NCBI GenBank assembly: GCA_903881515.1
Contig: CAIRTN010000353.1
Span: 1 to 43,424, forward strand
Reading direction: 5' to 3'
Length of the DNA: 43,424 nt
From: an uncultured Rhodospirillales bacterium
Lineage (GTDB): Bacteria > Pseudomonadota > Alphaproteobacteria > Acetobacterales > Acetobacteraceae
Shown piece after piece: positions 26,060 through 34,008 of this stretch. The notes beneath the pieces are model-generated. The model was not told the origin of the DNA. It did not search any database and worked only from the letters and a program-made list of their open reading frames with translations. Each line of letters opens with the position of its first letter. Within the stretch, counting starts at the first letter, position 1. The position numbers were made by a program, and so were the translations under genes.

Positions 26060-27030
26060 CAGCGTTTGCCCAGCCGCAGCCGTGGATCGACCGCGTAGTA
26101 CAGCAGATCCACCACCAGGTTGATGCCAACGAACAGCAGCGCGATCAGCTGCAAATAGGCGCTCATCACCGGAATATCGGCAACGCCAATCGACTGCACC
26201 AGCAGCAGCCCCATGCCCGGCCACTGAAACACTGTCTCGGTGACGATGGAGAACGCGATCAGCCCGCCGATGTTCAGCCCGATGATGGTGATCACCGGCA
26301 CCAGCGTGTTCTTCAGCGCGTGGCCGAAATTGATCGCCCGGTCGGTCAGGCCGCGGGCGCGGGCGAATTTGATGTAGTCGCTGCGTAGCACTTCCATCAT
26401 CTCGGCGCGCACCAGGCGCATGATCAGCGTCATCTGAAACAGCCCCAGCGTGATCGCCGGCAGAATCAGCGAACGCAGGCCGGACAGGGTCAGGAACCCG
26501 GTGCTCCAATGCGCCATGCGGATCACGTCGCCGCGGCCGAAGCTGGGCAGCCAGCCCAGCAGCACGGCGAAAAACAGGATCAGCAGAATGCCGATCAGGA
26601 AGGTCGGCAGCGACACGCCGATCAGCGAGAAAATCATGATCAGCCGCGAGCCGAGCGAGTTGCGCTTGATGCCGGTGTAAACGCCCAGCGGCACACCCAC
26701 GGCGACCGCCAGGAACGCCGCGGTCATCGACAGCTCAATGGTGGCCGGCAGCCGCTCCAGGATCAGCGCGCCCACCGGGCGGGCCAGCCGGTAGCTGACG
26801 CCGAAATTGCCGTGCAGCGCCGCCCACAGATAGTTCAGGTACTGGACGAAGAACGGCTGATCCAGGCCGAGCTGATGCACCAGCATCTCGCGCTGTGCCA
26901 TCGTGTAGTCCTGGCCGAGCATGATGGTCACGGGGTCGCCAACATAGGCGAACATGGTGAACGCGATCGCGCCCACCACGAGCAGGACCGGCACGGCCTG
27001 GAACAGGCGGGAAAGGATGAAGGCGAACAT
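26059..27030 (-). CDS. dppB: peptide ABC transporter permease (DppB/OppB type)
   Basis: Inner-membrane permease of 323 residues with six predicted spans. The N-terminal MFAFILSRLFQAVPVLLVVG is standard for DppB. The periplasmic loop contains FVQYLNYLWAALHGNFGVSY, and the EAA loop is RSDYIKFARARGLTDRAINFGHALKNTLVPV. It heads the dppBCDF block. A 65-base gap separates it from the upstream AI-2E-type gene. Confidence 0.93.
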   Translation of the reverse strand: MFAFILSRLFQAVPVLLVVGAIAFTMFAYVGDPVTIMLGQDYTMAQREMLVHQLGLDQPFFVQYLNYLWAALHGNFGVSYRLARPVGALILERLPATIELSMTAAFLAVAVGVPLGVYTGIKRNSLGSRLIMIFSLIGVSLPTFLIGILLILFFAVLLGWLPSFGRGDVIRMAHWSTGFLTLSGLRSLILPAITLGLFQMTLIMRLVRAEMMEVLRSDYIKFARARGLTDRAINFGHALKNTLVPVITIIGLNIGGLIAFSIVTETVFQWPGMGLLLVQSIGVADIPVMSAYLQLIALLFVGINLVVDLLYYAVDPRLRLGKR

Positions 27031-27095
27031 CAGATCTCAGTCAGCATTGTGGACGCAGTGTCACGGAGGCGAGACGCGCATGCAACCCTGTTGCA

Positions 27096-28136
27096 TCACT
27101 CCGGGGTCTCATTGCTGCTCGTAGCGCCCCACTCGGTGACCAAGGTGAAGCCAACGCCCAGCAAGACCGGACCCATGAACACACCCAACAGGCCGAACGC
27201 GAGCGCGCCGCCGAGCACGCCCAGCATGGTCAGCAGGAACGGCAGCTTGGCGCCCCGGGCAATGAAATAGGGCCGGATCAGGGTATCGGCGCCGCTGATC
27301 ACCACACCGCCCCACAGCAGCAGGAACACGCCCCAGAACGTCTTGCCCGACGACAGCAACCACAGCCCGGCCGGAATCCACACCAACGGCGCGCCGACCG
27401 GCAGCACCGACAGCCCGCCACCGATCACCCCCAGCAACGCCGGGCGCGGCACACCGGCCAGCCACAGGCCGAAAGTGGACAGGATGCCTTGCACTACGGC
27501 GGTGCCGAGGATGCCGTACACCACGCCGCGCACGGTCGCACCGGTGACCTCGATCAGCCGGTCGGCCCGCGGCCCGGCGATCCGGCGCATCAGTTCCACC
27601 AGCTTGTCGGCAAGCTGATCGCCGGAGGCGTAGATGAAGAACGAGATGATCAGCGCCAGCGTGAACTCCAGCACCCCGTTGGCGAGCCCCAGCAACAACC
27701 GCAAGCCAAACTGTGCCGCAATGCCGAAATACGGCCGCAGCAGATCGACCAGGCTCGACAAATCAGCTGCCCATTGGTCCCAAAGCGCTGCCACCGTCGG
27801 GCCAACACCCGGCAGTTCGATCAACCAGGCCGGGGAGCCGGGCAGGCCGGCATCGAGCCATCCCTGCACGATCTTCTCGATCTGCGCCACATCGCCGGTG
27901 CCGCCGGGAGCCGCCAACGCCAGCGGCACCACGACGACCACGGCGGTCACCGTCACCATCAGTGCGGCCGCGACCGTCTTGCCGGTCCGTGCCCGCACCG
28001 ACATGAACACCGGCCACGTGGTGAACGCCAGCACCGAAGCCCATAATATGGCCTGAATGAACGGTGCCAGCACCAAAGTGCAGCCGAAGGCCACCCCGCC
28101 CAGCAACAGCGCCATCAAGGCGCGTTCGGCGGTCAT
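27096..28136 (-). CDS. AI-2E family transporter (PerM/YdiK-like)
   Basis: A 346-residue multi-spanning membrane protein of the AI-2E exporter superfamily. There are three N-terminal hydrophobic segments, a central soluble stretch (roughly 80-130) and then five or so more spans. The motif LRLLLGLANGVLEFTLALIISFF and the C-terminal ALLGVIGGGLSVLPVGAPLVWIP block are typical. The family includes exporters of quite different solutes, so the substrate is open. ATG 28134-28136 is preferred; GTG 28143-28145 is an alternative adding three residues. It lies between the copy-2 binding-protein gene (16 bases upstream) and dppB, so it is probably in the peptide operon, which is unusual. Confidence 0.88.
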   Translation of the reverse strand: MTAERALMALLLGGVAFGCTLVLAPFIQAILWASVLAFTTWPVFMSVRARTGKTVAAALMVTVTAVVVVVPLALAAPGGTGDVAQIEKIVQGWLDAGLPGSPAWLIELPGVGPTVAALWDQWAADLSSLVDLLRPYFGIAAQFGLRLLLGLANGVLEFTLALIISFFIYASGDQLADKLVELMRRIAGPRADRLIEVTGATVRGVVYGILGTAVVQGILSTFGLWLAGVPRPALLGVIGGGLSVLPVGAPLVWIPAGLWLLSSGKTFWGVFLLLWGGVVISGADTLIRPYFIARGAKLPFLLTMLGVLGGALAFGLLGVFMGPVLLGVGFTLVTEWGATSSNETPE

Positions 28137-28152
28137 GCCCTGCACCGCTGCG

Positions 28153-29793
28153 TCACCGCGGCCGCCATTCTTCGATCCAGCCGGTGGAGTTGCCCCACTG
28201 CGTGGTGCTGACCATCCCGGTCATCCATTTCGGTGTCATCGTCGCGGTGGCGGGGAAATACAGGTTGATCTCCGGCATTTCGTCGGACGTGATCTCCAGG
28301 ATCGCCTTCCACAGCACCTTGCGCTTCACCGGATCAAGCTCGGTCTGCGCCGCCAGCAGGGCGGCATCCATCGCCGGGTTGAGCATGCCCATGTAGTTGC
28401 CGCCGATCCAGTTGTTCTTCTCGTTCGGAATCCACTCGCTGCCATAGACCGTCAGCGGCACCCAATCGAGCACCTGGTCGGACTGGAATTCGACCAGGCC
28501 GCTGAAATTGCGCTTGCGCAGGGTCTCGCCGAACATCACCCGCGCCGGCTCGTTCTTGATCACCAGTTCGACACCGACGGCGCGGAACTGCGTCTGCAAC
28601 ACCTGCTCGATCAGTTCGCGGGTGCGGTTGCCGGAGGTGGTGATGATGTCGAGCGAGAATTTCTGCCCGGCGGGGCTGACCAGGATGCCATCGGCCCCCG
28701 GCTTGAACCCGGCTTCGGCCAGCAGCGCCTTGGCGGCGGCCGGGTCATAGAACCACGGCTTGATCGACGGGTCATAGCCGAACTGGCTCGGGTGTTTGAA
28801 GCTGCCGGCGGGCTCGAAGCGGCCCTCGAACAGCTTGGTGACGATCAGCTTGCGATCGATCGCCATCGACAGCGCATGGCGCACCCGCTTGTCGGCGAGC
28901 AGCGGATTGTCCAGCCGCACCGCCAGATGCTCGTAGCTGGCCACCGACGGCTCGAACGCGAAATCGAACCTCCCGGCCTGCGTCTTCACCAGTGCGTTGA
29001 TCTGATCCAGCGTCAGGCCGAGGTTGCCCGGCGCCACGGTATCGACATCGCCGGCCAGCAGGGTGGCCTGCATCGCGGCGGTGTTTTCCACCAGCTTCAT
29101 CGTTACCCGCTTGAACCAGGGCTTGGCGCCTTTCCAATGCGGATTCGGCAGCAGTTCCACCGACTGGTTCGGCTTGAAGTCGGAGATCCGGTACGGCCCC
29201 ATCCAAAGCCCCGGGGTTTCCGGCGCCCGGTTGAAAGCGGATTTCTGCCCATAATCCAGCGCATCCTTGGCAGCGCGATAGATCGGCCCCTCGATATGCT
29301 CGGAGATCGGGCCGCTGACCTGACGGTTGAAGTCATAGCTCAACCGCTTCAGCTTCGCCCGCACGGTGCGCTCGTCGACAAGCTCAACCGCTTCCAGCAC
29401 CGGCGGAACCGAGAACGCCTTTGAGACTTCGAACCCGAACACGAAATCGGTCGCAGTCACCGGTGCCCCGTCGGCCCAGAACAGGTCGGGCTTCAGGGTG
29501 AACAGCACCTCCATGCCATCGGTGCCGTCGGCGCGCTTGACGATCTTGGCGCGGCCGTTTTCCAGGCTGGGCAGTTCGGTGCACAGCAGGCAGATCACCT
29601 GCCCGTCCTTGGCAAACCCGGTCATCAGCCGCCGCGACGAGGCCTGAATCCAATTGGTGACCGACAGGTTGTTGATGAACGGATGCATGTCCGCCGGGAA
29701 CTGCACCATACCGATGGTCAGGCTGTCCTTTGGCTGCGCCAACGCCGGCGTAACACTCAACACCACCGCCAAGATCGACAACAATCGCCGCAT
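28153..29793 (-). CDS. peptide ABC transporter substrate-binding protein (family 5), copy 2
   Basis: A paralogue of the copy-1 protein, 546 residues, with a Sec signal MRRLLSILAVVLSVTPALAQ cleaved near residue 18-20. It has the same domain layout (LFTLKPDLFWADGAPVTATDFVFGFE and KRVRHALSMAIDRKLIV). The Cys68-x-x-Cys71 pair is at the same positions as in copy 1. ATG 29791-29793 has AAGGGGG 5 bases upstream. It is the first gene of the minus-strand peptide operon and divergent from the GGT-like gene, with only 82 bases between them. Confidence 0.92.
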   Translation of the reverse strand: MRRLLSILAVVLSVTPALAQPKDSLTIGMVQFPADMHPFINNLSVTNWIQASSRRLMTGFAKDGQVICLLCTELPSLENGRAKIVKRADGTDGMEVLFTLKPDLFWADGAPVTATDFVFGFEVSKAFSVPPVLEAVELVDERTVRAKLKRLSYDFNRQVSGPISEHIEGPIYRAAKDALDYGQKSAFNRAPETPGLWMGPYRISDFKPNQSVELLPNPHWKGAKPWFKRVTMKLVENTAAMQATLLAGDVDTVAPGNLGLTLDQINALVKTQAGRFDFAFEPSVASYEHLAVRLDNPLLADKRVRHALSMAIDRKLIVTKLFEGRFEPAGSFKHPSQFGYDPSIKPWFYDPAAAKALLAEAGFKPGADGILVSPAGQKFSLDIITTSGNRTRELIEQVLQTQFRAVGVELVIKNEPARVMFGETLRKRNFSGLVEFQSDQVLDWVPLTVYGSEWIPNEKNNWIGGNYMGMLNPAMDAALLAAQTELDPVKRKVLWKAILEITSDEMPEINLYFPATATMTPKWMTGMVSTTQWGNSTGWIEEWRPR

Positions 29794-29875
29794 CGAAACC
29801 CCCTTGTTCGCCTTGCACGCTGAACTGCGCGACAGTGCCGCCTGTCGATCCGAACCGCAAGGAGTCGCCTGCCCC

Positions 29876-31459
29876 ATGCCCAGCCACCTGCCGCTCGCCT
29901 TTGGCCGCGTTGCGGAATCCTGGATCGATTTCGACCCGTCCGGGCAGCGCGCCGCGGCCGGCCGGGCCGCGGTGGCGACCGCTAACCCGTTGGCATCCTG
30001 GGCGGCGATCCGCGCACTGAACGCCGGCGGCACAGCCGTCGATGCGGCGATCGCGGCGCAGGCGATGCTGACGTTGGTGGAACCGAACGCGTCGGGCATC
30101 GGCGGCGGCGCGATGATCATGCTGCACACACGCGGCAGCACTTGGGCCTATGACGGGCTGTCGGCGGCCCCGGCAGCGGCGCCGGAGCGGATCGCGGCGG
30201 AGATCGGCGGGATGACCGTCGGCGTGCCGGGGGCGCTGGCGGCGCTCGACCTGGCGCACCGTGCGCATGGCGCGCTGCCTTGGACAGCGCTGTTTGCCGA
30301 TGCGATCGAGTTGGCCGAGGAAGGCTTCGCGCTTTCGCCGTATCTGCACCGGACGCTGGCGGACATGAAGCCGATGTGGTGCGAGCCGCAGGCGGCACTG
30401 CTGTATGCCGGACTGCCGGCCGGAACGCAGATCCGCAATCCGGGGCTGGCGGCGACGCTAAGGGCGATCGCGCTGGATGGGGCGCGGAGTTTCTATGAGG
30501 GTGAGACGGCTTACCGGATCGCCACCGAGGTGAACCGCGCCGGCGGGATTCTGACCGCGGCCGACCTTGCGGGGTATCAGGCGCTGCGCCGGGCGCCGGT
30601 CAGCTTCGCGCTGGGGGAGATGACGGTGCATGGCGGCCCCCTGCCCTGCTACGGCGCGATCTCGGCGGGGCAGATTGTCGGCATTGCCGCCGCGCTGGGA
30701 TTGACCGGACTGGGCGTGCTGCCGGACCTCGAGGCGGTGCATATCCTGGCGACCGCCGGCAGCCTGGCGCGGGCCGATCGGGCGCCGTATCAGGACCCGG
30801 CGGCCGGCACGGTCGATGTCGTCCATATGCTCGACCCCAGTTACCTCGCCGGGAGGGCGAAGCTGTTCGATCCGGCGCATCTGCCGGCGTCGCATCCGGC
30901 CGGACCGGAACGGGGCGGCAGCATGACGAGCCATCTGTCGATCGCCGACGGGCGCGGGCAGATGCTGGCGATGACCACAACGATCAACCAGAATTTTGGG
31001 GCGCAGCTCTCGGTCGGCGGGTTCTACCTGAACAACGTGATGACCAATTTCGCGGCGAATCCGAAGCCAGGCACCCCGAACGCGATGGCCCCCGGGCTGC
31101 GGGCACGGACGACGATCGGCCCGAGCATCGTGCTGGATTCTTCCGGCAATCCGGTGGCCGCGTTGGGGGCCGGAGGCGGCTACCGGATCATCGGCTACGT
31201 CGCCAATGCGCTGTTGCGGATTGCCGGCGGGATGAAGGACCCGGCGGCGATCCTGCGGGCGCCGCATGCGATGAACTGGGATGGCACCACGGAAATCGAG
31301 CCGCCTTTGGCGCATCTGCGGGAGGCGCTGGACGCGCGTGGGCATAGCGTGCAGGTGCGCCGACTGGATGGAGCGACGCAACTAGTGCTCGCCGATGGCG
31401 GCGTGATGCGGGCGTTTGGTGATCTGCGCCGGGACGGAGCCGGGATGGCCCTTGTCTGA
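29876..31459 (+). CDS. gamma-glutamyltransferase-like Ntn hydrolase
   Basis: A 527-residue homologue of gamma-glutamyltransferase, made as a precursor that cleaves itself before the nucleophile. The processing site is GGSM-TSHLS with Thr351 as predicted nucleophile, followed by TTTINQNFGAQ (368-378) and GAGGGYRI (431-438). Residues that hold the glutamyl alpha-groups in E. coli GGT are changed: the FRE motif with Arg114 aligns with YDGLSAAP (92-99), and the NNQMDDF motif with Asp433 aligns with NNVMTNF (386-392), leaving Asn391. No N-terminal signal peptide is visible, while classical GGTs are periplasmic. ATG 29876 has AAGGAG 11 bases upstream. The substrate is probably not a standard gamma-glutamyl peptide. 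Confidence 0.88.
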   Translation: MPSHLPLAFGRVAESWIDFDPSGQRAAAGRAAVATANPLASWAAIRALNAGGTAVDAAIAAQAMLTLVEPNASGIGGGAMIMLHTRGSTWAYDGLSAAPAAAPERIAAEIGGMTVGVPGALAALDLAHRAHGALPWTALFADAIELAEEGFALSPYLHRTLADMKPMWCEPQAALLYAGLPAGTQIRNPGLAATLRAIALDGARSFYEGETAYRIATEVNRAGGILTAADLAGYQALRRAPVSFALGEMTVHGGPLPCYGAISAGQIVGIAAALGLTGLGVLPDLEAVHILATAGSLARADRAPYQDPAAGTVDVVHMLDPSYLAGRAKLFDPAHLPASHPAGPERGGSMTSHLSIADGRGQMLAMTTTINQNFGAQLSVGGFYLNNVMTNFAANPKPGTPNAMAPGLRARTTIGPSIVLDSSGNPVAALGAGGGYRIIGYVANALLRIAGGMKDPAAILRAPHAMNWDGTTEIEPPLAHLREALDARGHSVQVRRLDGATQLVLADGGVMRAFGDLRRDGAGMALV

Positions 31460-32156
31460 GTCTGCGCTCTCCGCGCCGGTCAAACGGTTCCTGACCGGGC
31501 TGGGGTTCAGTGTGAAGGGCGAGATCGATGGCTGCGACATTGTCGCGATCCATCATGGAGCGCCGCCGCTGCTGGTGATTGCGGAGTTGAAGCTGGGGTT
31601 GTCGTTCGAACTGATCCTGCAGGCTGTGGATCGGTTGACCGCGGCCGATGAGGTCTGGCTGGCGGTGCCGCAGACGCGCAAGGGGCGCGACCGGGACCGG
31701 CGGGCGCGGCGGCTGTGCCAGTTGCTGGGGGTTGGGTTGCTGACGGTCAACCTGAAGACCGGGCATGTGGAGCCGGAGTGCCGGCCGGGGCCGTATCGGC
31801 CGCGGTTGGACAAGGCCTGGCGGAGCAAGCTGGTGCGGGAGTTCGAAAACCGGCGCGGCGATCCGATGGAGGGGGGCATCAGCCGACGGCGGATCATGAC
31901 AGCGTATCGGCAGACATGCCTGGCGCTGGCCGCCGCCTTGCAGGCGGGGCCGATGCGGCCGCGGGATCTGGCGGAGGTTTCAGCGAAGGCAGGGGTGATG
32001 CTGCGGGCCAATGTTTATGGCTGGTTCGAGCGGACGGCGCCGGCGACGTATGGGTTGACGAAGCTGGGGGCGCAGGAGGTTGCGCATTTTCTGGCGGCGG
32101 AGGAGGCTGCGGGCAAAGCAGGAGGCTCCGATGGCGTTCAAGGTTCTGACCGGTAA
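31452..32156 (+). CDS. DUF2161 protein with PD-(D/E)XK nuclease-like core
   Basis: A 234-residue soluble protein of the DUF2161 family (annotated as putative phosphodiesterase). The segment SALSAPVKRFLTGLGFSVKG is followed by GCDIVAI and LVIAELKLGLSFELILQAVD, giving the D...E-x-K pattern of restriction-endonuclease folds. The C-terminal part has a winged-helix look (MRPRDLAEVSAKAG). I place the start at TTG 31452, overlapping the GGT-like stop by 8 bases, because family members begin just before this segment; GTG 31416 is an alternative. Its 3' end overlaps the M81 peptidase gene by 26 bases. Its reason for sitting in a peptide locus is unclear. Confidence 0.82.
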   Translation: MSESALSAPVKRFLTGLGFSVKGEIDGCDIVAIHHGAPPLLVIAELKLGLSFELILQAVDRLTAADEVWLAVPQTRKGRDRDRRARRLCQLLGVGLLTVNLKTGHVEPECRPGPYRPRLDKAWRSKLVREFENRRGDPMEGGISRRRIMTAYRQTCLALAAALQAGPMRPRDLAEVSAKAGVMLRANVYGWFERTAPATYGLTKLGAQEVAHFLAAEEAAGKAGGSDGVQGSDR

Positions 32157-33606
32157 TTTTTCGCACGAGACCAACACCTTCAACATCGTGCCGACGACGC
32201 TGGCGCATTTCCGGGTGCTCAATGCCAACGAGATTCCCGGCGCGCGGCGGGGCACACGCACCGATCTGGGGGCGACGTTCGAGGCGGCGGATAAGTATGG
32301 CTGGAGCCTGATCCATCCGGTGGCCGCGGGGGCCAATCCGTCGGGGATCATCACGCGGGAGACCTATGAGGATCTGGCCGGGAGGTTACTGGAGGGCGCG
32401 GAGGGGATCGACGGGGCGCTGCTGCATCTGCATGGGGCGATGGTGGCGGAGGGGATCGAGGACGGCGAAGGCGAATTGCTGCGCCGGTTGCGGGCGATCG
32501 TGGGGCCGGATGTGCCGGTGATCGTGACGCTCGATCTGCATGGCAACATCACCCAGGCGATGGCCGACAACGCCAACGCGCTGCTGGCGGTGCGGACCTA
32601 TCCGCATATCGACCATTACGAGCAGGCCTGGCGGGGCGCCGATCTGCTGGAGCGAGCGATGCGGGGGGAAATCCGGCCGGTGACGGTGATTGCCAAGCGG
32701 CCGATGCTGAAGGGGCTGGATGGCGGGCGGACGCAGGCCGGGCCGATGCGCGAGTTGATCGATCGCGGCATCGCGCTGGAAGAAGCGGGCAAGGCGCTGG
32801 TGGTGAGTGTTTGTTCGGGGTTCACGGCGGCGGATATTCGCGACATCGGGCCTTCGGTGACGGTGACGACCGATGGGGCCGACCCGGCGGGGCAGGCGAT
32901 TGCCGAGGAGTTCATGGATTATGCCTGGGCGACGCGGGAGTTCACGTCGGTGCGGCATCATACTCTGGCCGAGGCGTGTGCCTATGCGAAGGCGGGCGAA
33001 GGCAAGCATGACCGGCCGCTGGTGATGGCCGATGTGACGGATAATCCGGGGTCGGGGCATTACGGCGACGCGACGAATTTTCTGCGGGCGATGATTGCGG
33101 CCGATCTGCAGAACGCGGCGTTCTACGCGATGTTCGACCCCGAGGCGGTGCAGCAGGGGATCGCGATCGGCGTGGGCAATAGCGGGACCATTACGCTTGG
33201 CGGCAAGCATGATGCCGGGGCCGGTGGGGCGCCGCTGGTGCTGACCGGGCGGGTGGTGACGCTCAGCGATGGCAAGCTCCGGGCGTTCGGGCCGATGGGC
33301 GGCGGGGTCTGGCGCAATCTGGGGCCGTCGATGCTGTTCCGGGTGGGAGGGATCGAGATCATGGCGATCACCTTGAACAGCCAGGCGACCGATCTGGCGC
33401 AACTGACCTCGCTGGGCTGCGATCCCACGCGCAAGGACAGTATCGCGGTGAAATCCAATCACCATTTCCGGGCTGCGTTCACGCCGATTGCGCGGGAAAT
33501 CATCACGGTGAATGGCGGCGGGCTCGGCGACAAGATATTGACGGGTGGTACCTATCTGAATGCGCGCCGGCCAATCTGGCCGCTGGATGATTTGACCAGA
33601 ACCTGA
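32131..33606 (+). CDS. M81 family metallopeptidase (MlrC/microcystinase C-like)
   Basis: A 491-residue zinc peptidase of the MlrC family, known for cleaving linearised microcystin peptides; most members have unknown natural substrates. The zinc ligands fit the MlrC spacing exactly: Asp135 and His137 in TLDLHGN, His159 in RTYPHID. The N-terminal NFSHETNTF with Glu13 probably supplies the catalytic acid. The family C-terminal domain with KSNHHFRAAF is complete. ATG 32131 follows GGAGG by 5 bases, a strong site, inside the end of the DUF2161 gene. It is last gene of the plus-strand set GGT-like, DUF2161, M81. Confidence 0.92.
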   Translation: MAFKVLTGNFSHETNTFNIVPTTLAHFRVLNANEIPGARRGTRTDLGATFEAADKYGWSLIHPVAAGANPSGIITRETYEDLAGRLLEGAEGIDGALLHLHGAMVAEGIEDGEGELLRRLRAIVGPDVPVIVTLDLHGNITQAMADNANALLAVRTYPHIDHYEQAWRGADLLERAMRGEIRPVTVIAKRPMLKGLDGGRTQAGPMRELIDRGIALEEAGKALVVSVCSGFTAADIRDIGPSVTVTTDGADPAGQAIAEEFMDYAWATREFTSVRHHTLAEACAYAKAGEGKHDRPLVMADVTDNPGSGHYGDATNFLRAMIAADLQNAAFYAMFDPEAVQQGIAIGVGNSGTITLGGKHDAGAGGAPLVLTGRVVTLSDGKLRAFGPMGGGVWRNLGPSMLFRVGGIEIMAITLNSQATDLAQLTSLGCDPTRKDSIAVKSNHHFRAAFTPIAREIITVNGGGLGDKILTGGTYLNARRPIWPLDDLTRT

Positions 33607-33713
33607 GTATATACACCCATGGTTGCGGGCTGTTATTTACATGGTCTGAAGGTCATTTCAGACGTAACATGCAAGTAGCATCCCGCACCGGGATATGCTT
33701 TGGAAACAGTACA

Positions 33714-33938
33714 ATGAACTCCATGATGATGGGTGGCGCGGTGTTCGTGCTGCTTGGTCTGGCCGGTATCGCCGTACCCTATTTCACCACGCAGCAGACG
33801 CACGAAGTTGCGAAGATCGGTGATCTGAAGATCAGCGCCACCGAGGAGACCGGGCATTCGGTCCCGATCCTGGTTTCCGGCGGCGCGATCGCGCTGGGGC
33901 TGGTGCTGATGGGTGCCGCGATGATGCGCAAAACCTGA
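33714..33938 (+). CDS. small two-span membrane protein of unknown function
   Basis: A 74-residue protein (MNSMMMGGAVFVLLGLAGIA) with two hydrophobic segments at about 6-25 and 51-70. They are joined by a polar stretch TTQQTHEVAKIGDLKISATE that resembles a recurring pattern in small bacterial membrane proteins without a named family. ATG 33714 has GGAA 8 bases upstream; an in-frame ATG at 33669 is a weaker alternative. It stands alone, 107 bases after the M81 gene, and ends in front of a bidirectional hairpin shared with oxyR. Confidence 0.6.
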   Translation: MNSMMMGGAVFVLLGLAGIAVPYFTTQQTHEVAKIGDLKISATEETGHSVPILVSGGAIALGLVLMGAAMMRKT

Positions 33939-33972
33939 GGCAATCCGGCTTTCCGCTGCTTCGCGAAATGAC

Positions 33973-34008
33973 GCCGTGATGAAGGGGCCGTCCGCCCATC
34001 ATCACGGC
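33973..34008. terminator. bidirectional terminator hairpin
   Basis: Perfect 10-base arms (GCCGTGATGA / TCATCACGGC) enclose a 16-base loop that can add three more G-C pairs. It lies between the convergent small membrane protein gene and oxyR, directly abutting the oxyR stop. Confidence 0.65.
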
